NCBI GenBank assembly: GCA_900316285.1
Contig: ONCG01000025.1
Span: 62,001 to 126,000, forward strand
Origin: an uncultured Prevotellaceae bacterium
GTDB taxonomy: Bacteria; Bacteroidota; Bacteroidia; Bacteroidales; Bacteroidaceae
Length of the DNA stretch: 64,000 nucleotides
Direction: 5' to 3'
Translations under genes and position numbers: made by a program
Notes under the pieces: model-generated
The model's database searches: none
What the model saw: the letters and a program-made list of their open reading frames with translations, nothing else
Told to the model about the DNA's origin: nothing
In this document: one piece after another, positions 45,236 through 52,978 of the stretch
How positions within the stretch are numbered: the stretch's first letter is position 1
Layout: every line of letters begins with the position of its first letter

Positions 45236-46738
45236 ATGTTATTGACGATCGTTTTAGCAATTATCATGATGATGAATTCATGCAACTCACCAACAAAGGG
45301 AAATCCATGGGCTAACGAGCAAGGCTCGCAAACGCCTGTGGTGAGACCAGCCACGCAGGCAAACCGTTTCTACGTGGGTAATCCGCAGCAGCTCGCGCAG
45401 GAGGTAGACAGTTTCTTGAACTTGCACCGCGGAAGTCAAACCTATAGCAATCTGGCAGCTATCATCGTGCCGCATGCAGGCTATTACTTCTCCGGCAATG
45501 TGGCAGCAACGGCTTACCAGTCCATCGACCCGCAGAAGCAATACAAGCGCATCTTCCTGCTTGGTCCCAGCCACCACGAATGGCTCAACGGCGCTTCGGT
45601 AAACACCGAGGCCGATTACTATTCCACTCCGCTGGGTAATGTGAAGGTGGACCGCGAAACAGCTTTGAAGCTGACGGAGGCCGACAGCGTGTTCAGCTAC
45701 CGCCCCGAGGCTCACGACCGCGAACATTGCCTAGAGGTGCAGCTACCGTTCTTGCAGCGTCGGCTGGACGAGGTGCCACCCATCGTTCCTATCGTCATCT
45801 CCACCAACGACTATGCACAGCTGAAGCGAATGGCTGAGGTGCTCAAGCCTTACTTCAACGACGAGAACCTCTTCATCATCAGCAGCGACTTCTCGCACTA
45901 TCCATCCTACGACGATGCCTGCGAGGCCGATGCCCTCACGGGAAAGGCGGTGGAGAGCGGCGATGTAGAACGCTTCATCGCAGCCATTGAGGCCAATGCC
46001 CGCAGCGGCAAGCGCAACCTCTCAACGAGCGCTTGTGGCGAGTACGCCATCATCACGCTTCTGCTCATGCTCGACAGCAGCTACGAGGTGAAGCACCTCT
46101 TATACCAAAACTCCGGCAATGCCGACGAACACGACCATCGTCGCGTGGTAGGCTATCATTCGTTTGCCATCCTGCGGCAAGCGGCACAGCAGGGCATGTT
46201 CTCGCTCACCGACGAGGAGAAGCAGGCATTGAAGGAGATTGCACTCGGCAGCATTCGCGACTCGCTCGACGGCAAACGCATCAAGACATCGCGGCTCGCC
46301 GACCTCTACCCGAAGCTGAAGGAGAAATGTGGCGCATTCGTCACGCTGCATGAAAACGGAAGACTTCGCGGCTGCATCGGACATTTCGGCGAAGACGTAC
46401 CGCTGCACGAGACGGTAGCGCTGATGGCTCGTGCTGCAGCCTTCGAAGACCCACGCTTCACTCCCGTGCGCCGCGATGAGCTCGACGACATCAGCCTTTC
46501 ACTCTCCGTGCTCACGCCCATGCGCCGCATTCAAAGCCTCGACGAGTTCGAATTGCACCGACACGGCATCTACATCAAGAAAGGGCGACGCAGCGGCACG
46601 TTCCTCCCACAGGTGGCCGATGAGGTGAACTGGACGAAAGAGGAGTTTGTAGGCCATTGCTCACGCGACAAGGCGGGAATCGGCTGGGACGGCTGGCGCG
46701 ATGCTGAGCTATATGTCTACGAAGCAATCGTGTTTTAA
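45236..46738 (+). CDS. AmmeMemoRadiSam system fusion: Memo domain plus AMMECR1 domain
   Basis: A 500-residue fusion. The first 17 residues form a lipoprotein-like signal (MLLTIVLAIIMMMNSC). The Memo domain (about 40-310) shows the metal-type motifs IVPHAGYYFSG, LLGPSHHEW and EHCLEVQLPFLQ. The AMMECR1 domain (about 330-500) shows CGAFVTLHENGRLRGCIGHF and ends with GWRDAELYVYEAIVF. In many genomes the two are separate genes next to a radical SAM protein; here they are joined. The enzyme's reaction is not known to me. The lipobox suggests export, which is odd for a partner of a cytoplasmic radical SAM enzyme. Start 45236 is preferred; 45197 is possible. Confidence 0.88.
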   Translation: MLLTIVLAIIMMMNSCNSPTKGNPWANEQGSQTPVVRPATQANRFYVGNPQQLAQEVDSFLNLHRGSQTYSNLAAIIVPHAGYYFSGNVAATAYQSIDPQKQYKRIFLLGPSHHEWLNGASVNTEADYYSTPLGNVKVDRETALKLTEADSVFSYRPEAHDREHCLEVQLPFLQRRLDEVPPIVPIVISTNDYAQLKRMAEVLKPYFNDENLFIISSDFSHYPSYDDACEADALTGKAVESGDVERFIAAIEANARSGKRNLSTSACGEYAIITLLLMLDSSYEVKHLLYQNSGNADEHDHRRVVGYHSFAILRQAAQQGMFSLTDEEKQALKEIALGSIRDSLDGKRIKTSRLADLYPKLKEKCGAFVTLHENGRLRGCIGHFGEDVPLHETVALMARAAAFEDPRFTPVRRDELDDISLSLSVLTPMRRIQSLDEFELHRHGIYIKKGRRSGTFLPQVADEVNWTKEEFVGHCSRDKAGIGWDGWRDAELYVYEAIVF

Positions 46739-46749
46739 AGCCCCCCCGG

Positions 46750-46769
46750 CCCTCCCCATAAGGGGAGGG
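46750..46769. repeat. CCCTCCCC hairpin, family also inside dapF
   Basis: CCCTCCCC (46750-46757) pairs with GGGGAGGG (46762-46769) around ATAA, followed by AGAGTTGAG. The same hairpin with loop GTTA is inside dapF at 62148-62167. It starts 12 bases after the Memo gene stop. Confidence 0.75.
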
Positions 46770-46792
46770 AGAGTTGAGAGTTGAACTTACAC

Positions 46793-46843
46793 GAGCCGCC
46801 GGCTCTTTACACGCACCGTAGGTGCTTTACTCGGCCGCAGGCC
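46793..46843. repeat. Three mini-hairpins at exact 20-base period
   Basis: GAGCCGCCGGCTC (46793), GCACCGTAGGTGC (46813) and GGCCGCAGGCC (46833) are three different small palindromes with CCG/CGT/CGC centres, spaced exactly 20 bases and joined by TTTACAC-like linkers. They end 10 bases before the radical SAM gene's ATG. A comparable string is at 54881-54945. Confidence 0.8.
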
Positions 46844-46852
46844 ACCCTTAGT

Positions 46853-47719
46853 ATGAACGAGTGCCGATATTATAAGCGATTGGAAGACGGAGCTGTGAAG
46901 TGTGAACTCTGTCCGCACGGCTGTCGCATTGGCGACGGAAAGACTGGCATTTGTCGCAGTCGCCGCAATCATGGAGGAAGACTCATCAGCGAGGTCTATG
47001 GGAAGCCGTGTGCGCTCGCCATCGACCCCGTAGAAAAGAAGCCGCTCTATCATTTCCATCCCGGCACCACCTGTCTCTCACTTGCCTGCACGGGATGCAA
47101 CTTCCGTTGTCTGAACTGCCAGAACCACGACATCTCGCAGGTGGCACCCGAGGACGTCGACCACTACTTGCTCACGCCTGAACAAGTGGTGAATCTCTGT
47201 CTGAAACATCGCTGTCCAGGCATCGCCTATACCTATACCGAACCGCTCACCTATATAGAATATGTGGGCGACACGGCGCGACTGGCCCACGAGCAAGGAC
47301 TTTGGAACATTCTCGTCACAGCAGGCTACGTCAACCCGCAGCCGCTGGCCGACCTGCTGCCATACATCGATGCCGCCAATGTCGACCTGAAATCGTTCAG
47401 CGACGACATCTATAGAAAAATAAGCGGTGGCCGTCTGCAACCCGTCCTCGATACAATTCTCGCCATGCGCGATGCTGGCGTATGGATAGAACTCACCAAT
47501 CTCGTCATTCCCGGTGTAAACGACGACCTGCAAATGATACGCTATATGTGTCGCTGGATGGTTGACAACCGTCTCAGCGAGGCTCCGCTACACTTCAGCC
47601 GTTTCTTCCCCCACTACAAGATGCAGGACCTGTCGCCCACCCCACTCCACACGCTCAAGGAAGCCAAGCGCATTGCTCAGGAAGAAGGCATCCTGCACGT
47701 TTATTTAGGGAATGTCTGA
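46853..47719 (+). CDS. AmmeMemoRadiSam system radical SAM enzyme
   Basis: A 288-residue radical SAM protein. An N-terminal Cys pattern CELCPHGCRIGDGKTGICRSR (C17, C20, C24, C34) precedes the SAM cluster motif GCNFRCLNC (C82, C86, C89). NHDISQ follows, and ITNLVIPGVNDD, read near 225 as ELTNLVIPGVNDD, is the PflA-like substrate-side strand. It belongs to the group always found with Memo and AMMECR1 proteins; it probably acts as glycyl-radical-activase-like or methyl/peptide-modifying enzyme, but no substrate is established. ATG 46853 is preferred because upstream in-frame codons are the mini-hairpin repeats. Confidence 0.92.
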   Translation: MNECRYYKRLEDGAVKCELCPHGCRIGDGKTGICRSRRNHGGRLISEVYGKPCALAIDPVEKKPLYHFHPGTTCLSLACTGCNFRCLNCQNHDISQVAPEDVDHYLLTPEQVVNLCLKHRCPGIAYTYTEPLTYIEYVGDTARLAHEQGLWNILVTAGYVNPQPLADLLPYIDAANVDLKSFSDDIYRKISGGRLQPVLDTILAMRDAGVWIELTNLVIPGVNDDLQMIRYMCRWMVDNRLSEAPLHFSRFFPHYKMQDLSPTPLHTLKEAKRIAQEEGILHVYLGNV

Positions 47720-47747
47720 GGAAAGGTTGAAAAGACGCTGCCTGGGG

Positions 47748-47970
47748 TCCCCTCCTCCTGGGAGGAGGGGTTAGGGGTGGCGAAGCGCGAGGAGGGAGCG
47801 ATGAGGGGAGCGCAGCGACGGGGGAAGAGAAAAAAAAGGTTCGACTTTTACCTAAACATTTGATTTGTAATAGGTTATGACCGTAATCTTCTCTACCACC
47901 CCTGGCCCCTCCTTCCCGAAGGAGGGGACTACAAATTGACTCCTTGCTCTATTTTGACACTCCCTCACTG
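47748..47970. mobile_element. GAGGAGGGG palindromic element, copy A
   Basis: CCCCTCCTCCTGGGAGGAGGGGTTAGGGG-type sequence (47750-47778) faces a complementary-type block CTCTACCACCCCTGG...GAAGGAGGGGAC (47891-47929), followed by a 39-base ACTACAAATTGACTCC block. Copy B at 49918-50098 matches: block 47891-47970 resembles 50019-50098 closely, and the inner ends (AAGGTTCGACTT, AATAGGTTATG) match in inverted orientation. This fills the gap 47720-47990. Confidence 0.75.
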
Positions 47971-47990
47971 GCTGCATCGGCTCGGTGCAG

Positions 47991-48725
47991 TTATTTAATC
48001 AGTTTCTTCAGTTGTGCTTCGGTGGCTTCAGGCAACAGGCGAGCGAGGTGTGCCATCATTCGTTCATAGGACTCCTCGGGCGACCGTTCGCAAACACAAG
48101 CCTCGCGACCCAGCAGGCTTTCTGGTGTGGTGAGCAGCGACCAACCGAAACCATACTCGCGGCCGTGCTTATCAACGGGGTAGACGAAATCCTCGGTCAC
48201 GATGCGTGCGGCCATCTGCAGCCGACCTACATAGCCATCGAACTTCGAACGCATGTTCTTACCCGTGAAGTCGCAGGCAGCTCGCAGTTCACGTGCAATC
48301 ATACTACCATGTTCACGGAGAGTCGAGAGGATGACATCCTCGATGGTTCCTTCCTCCGGGGCAGCATTTTTGCTCCGCCGCCAGTTGCAGAAGTCGGGCC
48401 ACCACTCACGGCTAATAAAGCCTGCCTTGCCAGCGAAGAACTTACCGTAGACACAGCCTCCCTCGCGCACCACAGCTCCCTTCCATTGCCACAACGGCCA
48501 TTCCCACGAGCCATCGGGAAACCGTGTGAAACGGCACTCATCAGCCATAAGCGTTTCGGCATCATAGCGATAGATGCCACTATCCAGCAACGGCAGAAAT
48601 CCCACCACGTTCACACACTCCATCAGCTCCGGACAGGAATGAATGCATCCCTGCACGCCTCGGTCGAAGACAAACTGTCGGTTCTCGGAACCGCCGTCGA
48701 AGATGTTGCCTGTTTCGTTTTCCAT
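47991..48725 (-). CDS. AlkZ-related/winged-helix-type protein of unknown function
   Basis: A 244-residue protein. WEWPLWQWKGAVVREGGCVYGKFFAGKAGFISREWWPDFCNWRR is a Trp/Phe-rich segment near residues 75-115, followed by a helix-turn-helix-like stretch (IEDVILSTLREHGSMIARELRAACDF near 128 and KFDGYVGRLQMAARIV near 162). This layout suggests the HTH_42/AlkZ-like group, whose studied members are DNA glycosylases, but I cannot identify the catalytic QxQ/QxD motif, so the assignment is weak. No signal or membrane segment. It converges with the radical SAM gene. Confidence 0.5.
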   Translation of the reverse strand: MENETGNIFDGGSENRQFVFDRGVQGCIHSCPELMECVNVVGFLPLLDSGIYRYDAETLMADECRFTRFPDGSWEWPLWQWKGAVVREGGCVYGKFFAGKAGFISREWWPDFCNWRRSKNAAPEEGTIEDVILSTLREHGSMIARELRAACDFTGKNMRSKFDGYVGRLQMAARIVTEDFVYPVDKHGREYGFGWSLLTTPESLLGREACVCERSPEESYERMMAHLARLLPEATEAQLKKLIK

Positions 48726-48902
48726 TTTCGTTGTAGTGTTTAATGGTCTCCTTCAAGCGAACTCCCTACCCTATGGGCATGAAATTCAACTTTTGTTAAT
48801 TATATAGGCATAGTTAGTGATTATTGCGGGAAAATGATTATTTTTGTGGAATGATTTAAGAGAATTTGTGATATGACGAAAGGTTTTAAATAGAATACAA
48901 CC

Positions 48903-49466
48903 ATGAAGAGTTTTAAATCAACAGCGTGGCTACTGCCACAACCCGTGCTGATTATCGGCACTTACGACGAGAACGGAAAACCCAATGCCATGAATGCGGC
49001 TTGGGGCGGTCAGTGGGATATGCATGAGATCATGATCTCGCTCGGTTCGCATCAGACAACGGAGAACCTTGCCCAGAATCCTGAGTTCACCGTGACCTTC
49101 GCTACAGCTGAGACGATGGTGGCATCCGACTATGTAGGCATTGTCAGCGGCCGGAACACCCCTGAGAAGATGGAGAAGACCGGTTGGCAGGCCGAGAAGG
49201 CTCCCAACGTAAATGCTCCGGTGTTCAAGGAGTTCCCTATGACGCTGGAGTGCCGTGTGAAGCAGAAGATTGACGAGAGCGAGACCGGCTACTACCTCAT
49301 TGCAGAAATCGTGAATGTGCTTTGCGACGAGAAATATCTGGCAGAAGACGGCAAGCCTGATGTCGAGAAGATGCAACTGATCACCTTCGACCCCGTTCAC
49401 CACAACTACATCCAGCTCGGTAAGGCAGTAGGAAAGGCATTCGCCGACGGCAAGCAGCTGAAGTGA
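48903..49466 (+). CDS. Flavin reductase/FMN-binding split-barrel protein (flavoredoxin-like)
   Basis: A 187-residue FMN-binding protein. LLPQPVLIIGTYDENGKPNAMNAAWGGQWD starts the split barrel, SLGSHQTTENLAQNPEFTVTFATAETM gives the FMN-phosphate region, and DYVGIVSGRNTPEKMEKTGW follows. Members include flavin reductases that supply FMNH2 and flavoredoxins that move electrons; the partner is unknown. No Shine-Dalgarno site. The MmcQ/YjbR gene follows after 10 bases, likely co-transcribed. No promoter box is obvious in the 177-base A/T-rich gap upstream. Confidence 0.88.
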   Translation: MKSFKSTAWLLPQPVLIIGTYDENGKPNAMNAAWGGQWDMHEIMISLGSHQTTENLAQNPEFTVTFATAETMVASDYVGIVSGRNTPEKMEKTGWQAEKAPNVNAPVFKEFPMTLECRVKQKIDESETGYYLIAEIVNVLCDEKYLAEDGKPDVEKMQLITFDPVHHNYIQLGKAVGKAFADGKQLK

Positions 49467-49476
49467 CGAAGCGGCA

Positions 49477-49827
49477 ATGAACATTGAAGACTATCGCGAG
49501 TACTGTCTGTCGCTGGGGACTGACGTAGAAGAGAAACTGCCGTTCACGGCTTTCCACTACGCCAGCGCTGTACTCGTGTTCTATGTGAACGGTCACATGT
49601 TTTCGTTTTTCGATTGCGACAATTTCACCATTATCACGCTGAAATGTCAGCCCGACCGCATCGATGAACTCCGTGCGAACAACGACTGTGTGACGAAGCC
49701 CTACAACCTATCGCCAAAGCATTGGATTGGCGTGAATGCCGCGACAGCCCCCGATGAGCTGCTGAAGCACCTCACCCGCAATTCCTACGAGATTGTGAAG
49801 GCGAAGTACAAGACGGGGAAGAAATAG
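49477..49827 (+). CDS. MmcQ/YjbR family protein
   Basis: A 116-residue protein with the family pattern: MNIEDYREYCLSLGTDVEEKLPF at the N-terminus, VFYVNGHMFSFFDCDNFTIITLKCQPDRIDELRAN in the middle and SPKHWIGVNA then DELLKHLTRNSYEIVKAKYK at the end. The fold (double-wing, CyaY-like) is DNA-binding-like in one structural example, but no conserved function is known. It is 10 bases after the flavin-reductase gene. The GAGGAGGGG repeats begin directly downstream. Confidence 0.85.
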   Translation: MNIEDYREYCLSLGTDVEEKLPFTAFHYASAVLVFYVNGHMFSFFDCDNFTIITLKCQPDRIDELRANNDCVTKPYNLSPKHWIGVNAATAPDELLKHLTRNSYEIVKAKYKTGKK

Positions 49828-49851
49828 AAAGAACCCCAGTTTGGTGAGTCT

Positions 49852-49925
49852 CCCAGCGTAGTCCCCTGCAAGAGGTGTCACCCAGCGTAGTCCCCTGCAA
49901 GGGGTGTCACCCAGCGTAGTCCCCT
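49852..49925. repeat. 29-base tandem repeat CCCAGCGTAGTCCCCTGCAAG
   Basis: About two and a half copies of a 29-base unit CCCAGCGTAGTCCCCTGCAA plus GNGGTGTCA lead straight into copy B of the GAGGAGGGG element. The last unit is truncated where the element begins. Confidence 0.8.
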
Positions 49926-50098
49926 CCTCCTGGGAGGAGGGGTTAGGGGTGGTAGAGAAGAATAATGACATAACCTATTAACACACCAAATAATTATAAT
50001 AAGTCGAACCTTATTTATCTCTACCACCCCTGACCCCTCCTCCCAGGAGGAGGGGACTACAAATTGACTCCTTGCTCTATTCTGACTCCCCCTCACTA
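49918..50098. mobile_element. GAGGAGGGG palindromic element, copy B
   Basis: Outer blocks 49918-49957 (CCCCTCCTCCTGGGAGGAGG, TTAGGGGTGGTAGAGAA) and 50015-50058 are imperfect inverted copies around about 55 A/T-rich bases. The 80-base block 50019-50098 resembles 47891-47970 at nearly every position. A second 39-base tandem copy (50095-50133) overlaps the end of the esterase gene. Confidence 0.78.
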
Positions 50099-50133
50099 CA
50101 AATTGCCTCCTTTCTCTATTTTGACTCCCCCTC
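50056..50133. repeat. Two 39-base tandem copies reaching into the esterase gene
   Basis: ACTACAAATTGACTCC-type units occupy 50056-50094 and 50095-50133. The esterase stop (50116-50118) and last codons lie in the second copy. A third copy is at 47928-47966. Confidence 0.85.
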
Positions 50134-50811
50134 ATTCACAACCCAGGCAAATCCGCGGGCGGTTCTGGTGTCGGAATGTTGGAAATGGTTACCAGGATTC
50201 CATTCCAAAACCGTGTGAATGCCTTGTGCCGACAGCAACGCTTGTTGTCGGCGGATGCAGTTGCCCACCTGTGCCATTAGGGGATTCCTCGCCCTTTCCT
50301 CCTTATCGCCAAGGCTGAGATAGACGGATGCCACCGATGGCTGGTGAGTCTCAGCATATTCCATCCAGCGCGGATACCAGACGGACGGCGATACTGCCGC
50401 GATGCCGTGAAAACAATTGCTCTGATAGCCAGCCCACAAGGCAAAGAAGCCAGCCAAGGAGTAGCCACCCAGCACACACCGCATCATGTCTTTCTTGTAT
50501 CGTCCCGTCTGCTCCAAATGCGGAATCAGCGTTTCCGTGATGAACGAAAGCGTCGCCGTTGCCCCATCGCCGAAAGGCACCTTTCCGAAGACGGCAGGCG
50601 CCGTCCAAGGCGTGAGCTCACCCTGCCAATCCTTGATTTCGAAGGCCACCAGCGTGAACGGCCTGTCGGTGAGCGACTGGATGACTGCCACCTCGTTGTC
50701 CAACCCCTCGAGGTCGTGCTCGTCGATGGGTTGCAGCAGCAGGAACTCCGGCTGCTCCGACTCATAAACGATGCACGTGCGGTCGGCAATCAGGAAGGTT
50801 TCTTTCTTCAT
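50116..50811 (-). CDS. Putative esterase (alpha/beta hydrolase, Fes/EsterD-like)
   Basis: A 231-residue alpha/beta hydrolase. GGYSLAG with Ser118 is the nucleophile elbow, followed by FFALWAGYQSNCFHGIAAVSPSVWY; the catalytic His lies in LEWNPGNHFQHSD near 215 and an Asp in SLGDKEE near 175. This pattern fits ferric-siderophore or carboxyl-ester hydrolases. There is no signal peptide, so it acts in the cytoplasm. The last six residues (NEGESK) and the stop come from a 39-base tandem repeat, so the native end is lost. It is followed by a lipoprotein gene on the same strand. Confidence 0.8.
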   Translation of the reverse strand: MKKETFLIADRTCIVYESEQPEFLLLQPIDEHDLEGLDNEVAVIQSLTDRPFTLVAFEIKDWQGELTPWTAPAVFGKVPFGDGATATLSFITETLIPHLEQTGRYKKDMMRCVLGGYSLAGFFALWAGYQSNCFHGIAAVSPSVWYPRWMEYAETHQPSVASVYLSLGDKEERARNPLMAQVGNCIRRQQALLSAQGIHTVLEWNPGNHFQHSDTRTARGFAWVVNEGESK

Positions 50812-50824
50812 CTCGCCTGCAGCC

Positions 50825-51754
50825 TTATTTCAGTTCCTTTGCCGGCCAACCGAAGTCCTGATACAAGGTAGCCTTGAGGCCGTGCTTCCTTACATAGTCG
50901 GCCAATGCCCCGGCTCTCAGGCTCTCACGTTTGCCGTCGTTGCTGTGCAGAGCTTGGAAAGCATCGAACTTGTCGCCGAAGATTTTCTGTGCCGTCGGTA
51001 GATATTGCGAACCGTCCTCCACGGGGTCGAAAGCCGCAACCTCGAATCCGTTCTCAGCCTGCTTCAGATGCATCAAGCCCGGATGACTGCCGCCGGAGAT
51101 ACATTTCAGCGTGTCGCCGACCTGATTGTAGTTGAACACCCAGTAGTCGCCCCACACCAGGACATCCTCGGCATTGCTATCGTCGACCGCCACGATCGCG
51201 CTGACGGGCACGCAATGTTCGCCCTGCATATAGTGTTTGCCGATTTCGTTAACCAGATAGCGGTCGATGGCAGGACCATAGGTGGCCAGCTGTTCATCGA
51301 CGAGCACCACCTGCTTATTCTCATATTCCTTGTCGAGGATGATGATAGAAACCGGCTGGATGCTGAACGACTGTTTCTCGCCCGTTTTCACCCCATAGGT
51401 GTAAAACAGCGTGTCGCCTTTCTCCTCCACTTTCAGCGGATTGATTTCCGTCGCGAAGTCGGTCACGGGTTGCACAATAGCCAGCACAAACTGCTTGCTA
51501 AAGTCAATCGCCGTCGGCTTGCCGCCCTCGCCCATTGTCGTCGCCATACCGAAGAGTTTATTGAACTCCTCTGCCGTCGTAATCTTCGGATTATCAGGGA
51601 GTTGCTGATTATTCTTAAAGAAATAGTTCTGGGCCACCGTGAAGGCAACCTCCTGTGCTGCATTGCCGTCCTCGGCTTCGGGAGCGGCAGCCTGTTTGCT
51701 GTTGCATGCTGCCAACGCTATCAGGGCAGCAAAAGCCATGAGAATCTTTTTCAT
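50825..51754 (-). CDS. Secreted lipoprotein of unknown function (309 residues)
   Basis: MKKILMAFAALIALAAC is a complete lipoprotein signal with Cys17, followed by a Ala/Glu-rich linker (NSKQAAAPEAEDGNAAQ) and two apparent domains: residues 30-200 contain KQFVLAIVQPVTDFATEINPL and SFSIQPVSIIILDKEYEN, and 200-309 contain ECIVPVSA-type and DVLVWGDYWVFNYNQVGDTL, read near 225, that resemble a phospholipase-associated beta domain. No family is recognised. ATG 51754 is preferred; the longer frame has no signal. It lies 13 bases before the esterase gene. Confidence 0.7.
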   Translation of the reverse strand: MKKILMAFAALIALAACNSKQAAAPEAEDGNAAQEVAFTVAQNYFFKNNQQLPDNPKITTAEEFNKLFGMATTMGEGGKPTAIDFSKQFVLAIVQPVTDFATEINPLKVEEKGDTLFYTYGVKTGEKQSFSIQPVSIIILDKEYENKQVVLVDEQLATYGPAIDRYLVNEIGKHYMQGEHCVPVSAIVAVDDSNAEDVLVWGDYWVFNYNQVGDTLKCISGGSHPGLMHLKQAENGFEVAAFDPVEDGSQYLPTAQKIFGDKFDAFQALHSNDGKRESLRAGALADYVRKHGLKATLYQDFGWPAKELK

Positions 51755-51894
51755 AATGAGTTGATTTTTATGAAATGAAGTACTATTAAAATCCGCAATG
51801 CGGGCTTCAAAAAAACATAAGAAAACATCGAAAACAGTAAAAACATTATATATTGTTTTCTTTTGTCTTTTTTGTTTTGTTCTGTTTTTGTAAA

Positions 51895-51924
51895 GACGCG
51901 AAGCGTATCTCACTCCCCTTTCTT
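51895..51924. repeat. GACGCGAAGCGTATCT repeat, copy 2, at the 3' end of a lipoprotein gene
   Basis: Matches 41558-41587 with one mismatch over 30 bases. The stop (51910-51912) and final KKGE codons of the 51910-52317 gene are within it. Confidence 0.8.
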
Positions 51925-52317
51925 AAGGTAGTCTGAAATCTCAATCGTGCCAGCTTCGTTTTCTATATTGAGGGCGGGCACGTGCTCCACCATTTTGGTC
52001 GTGCCACTCGCCTTATCGACGTAGAAATAAACCAATGCACCGGTGTAGCTGCGGAACACCACCTGATAGGCTGAATCGGTCTCCTCGCCCATCGTCACCG
52101 ACATGATGGAAGGATTGTCTTTCGCTACGCTCCAGTCATACTCCTGGTGGCAATAGTTGTTCACGCCTTCGTAGGCCATTTCTGCCGTGATGCCGGTCGG
52201 CTGCGCCTGCTCCGTTGTCTCCGTCGGCTGCGTCGGCTGCGGTGCCTCCGTCTTGCCTTGACGACACGAACTCAAGAGCAACACGATGAATAGGGATGAA
52301 AGAAAAAAGTGTTTCAT
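51910..52317 (-). CDS. Small lipoprotein of unknown function (135 residues)
   Basis: MKHFFLSSLFIVLLLSSC gives a signal with Cys18. A Pro/Thr/Gln-rich linker (about 20-42) precedes a compact domain with MAYEGVNNYCHQEYDWSVA and SAYQVVFRSYTGALVYFYVDKASGTTKMVEHVPALN, read as alternating strands. No known family. The last four codons (KKGE) and the stop come from the repeat at 51895-51924. It is 155 bases upstream of the 309-residue lipoprotein gene on the same strand, so they may be co-transcribed. Confidence 0.75.
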   Translation of the reverse strand: MKHFFLSSLFIVLLLSSCRQGKTEAPQPTQPTETTEQAQPTGITAEMAYEGVNNYCHQEYDWSVAKDNPSIMSVTMGEETDSAYQVVFRSYTGALVYFYVDKASGTTKMVEHVPALNIENEAGTIEISDYLKKGE

Positions 52318-52349
52318 AAAATGATGAGTTATTAATTCAACTTTCGCAA

Positions 52350-52600
52350 GTTCTTTCTCCGCTTTGCTACGAAAGCGGCAGAGCCGAGCGGAAGGAATAA
52401 AGGGTATAAAGGGGAGAAAAGGGCATATTTAGAGCCCCTTGATAAGGGGCGGCTATCGCTCGGCGACGAAGGAGACGCTTTCAGAGCGAAGCGGGGAAAG
52501 AATGCAGGGTTTTAATCCTTTGCCTCTCCCCCCCTCAATAGGACAAAGCTTTCGTCCCTTTTCTCCCCTTTCACTCCCCTTTAAGCCCTTTAAGCCCTTG
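52350..52600. repeat. Mosaic repeat region between the lipoprotein and azlD genes
   Basis: The gap 52318-52666 has no gene. It holds a CTTTGCTACGAAAGCGGCAG mini-palindrome, a GGGGAGAAAAGGG tract, the 31-base copy matching the LOG gene end (52458-52488), GAAGCGGGGAAAGAATG also in the 35998 element, and a CCCCTTTAAGCCC doublet. Confidence 0.7.
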
Positions 52601-52666
52601 GGAAGTGGAGCTTGCGAAACTTCAGTTATTAACTTCTTTAACTTCATTAACTTCCTAAAAAAAAAT

Positions 52667-52978
52667 CTACAAAATCAGATTATCCATCAGATACACGATG
52701 GCGCAACAGATGGCAGCAACGGGAAAGAGGCCCAGTCCGCGCCAGGCGGCTACGATGCCGGTGATCAGCGCTACAGCACCCGAGACGGGCGACACGGTAG
52801 CTTGAACCATGCTGGGGAAGGTCATCACGGCTAGCGTGACGTAGGGCACATAATACAGGAAGCTACGCAAGAAGCGATTGCTGATTTGTCCCTTGATGAG
52901 CAGCATCGGCACCACACGAATCAGGTTTGTCGTGATGATGGCCAACAGAATGCAGACGATGATGCTTTGCTTATCCAT
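52667..52978 (-). CDS. azlD: AzlD family branched-chain amino-acid export subunit
   Basis: A 103-residue protein with three or four membrane helices: IIVCILLAIITTNLIRVVPMLLI, FLYYVPYVTLAVMTFPSMV and VSGAVALITGIVAAW. Its RVVPMLLIKG and PYVTLAVMTFP motifs are AzlD features. AzlD pairs with AzlC to export branched-chain amino acids or analogues; a direct transport role is not proven for all members. The start overlaps the end of azlC by eight bases, typical of the pair. The 3' side is the repeat region. Confidence 0.92.
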   Translation of the reverse strand: MDKQSIIVCILLAIITTNLIRVVPMLLIKGQISNRFLRSFLYYVPYVTLAVMTFPSMVQATVSPVSGAVALITGIVAAWRGLGLFPVAAICCAIVYLMDNLIL

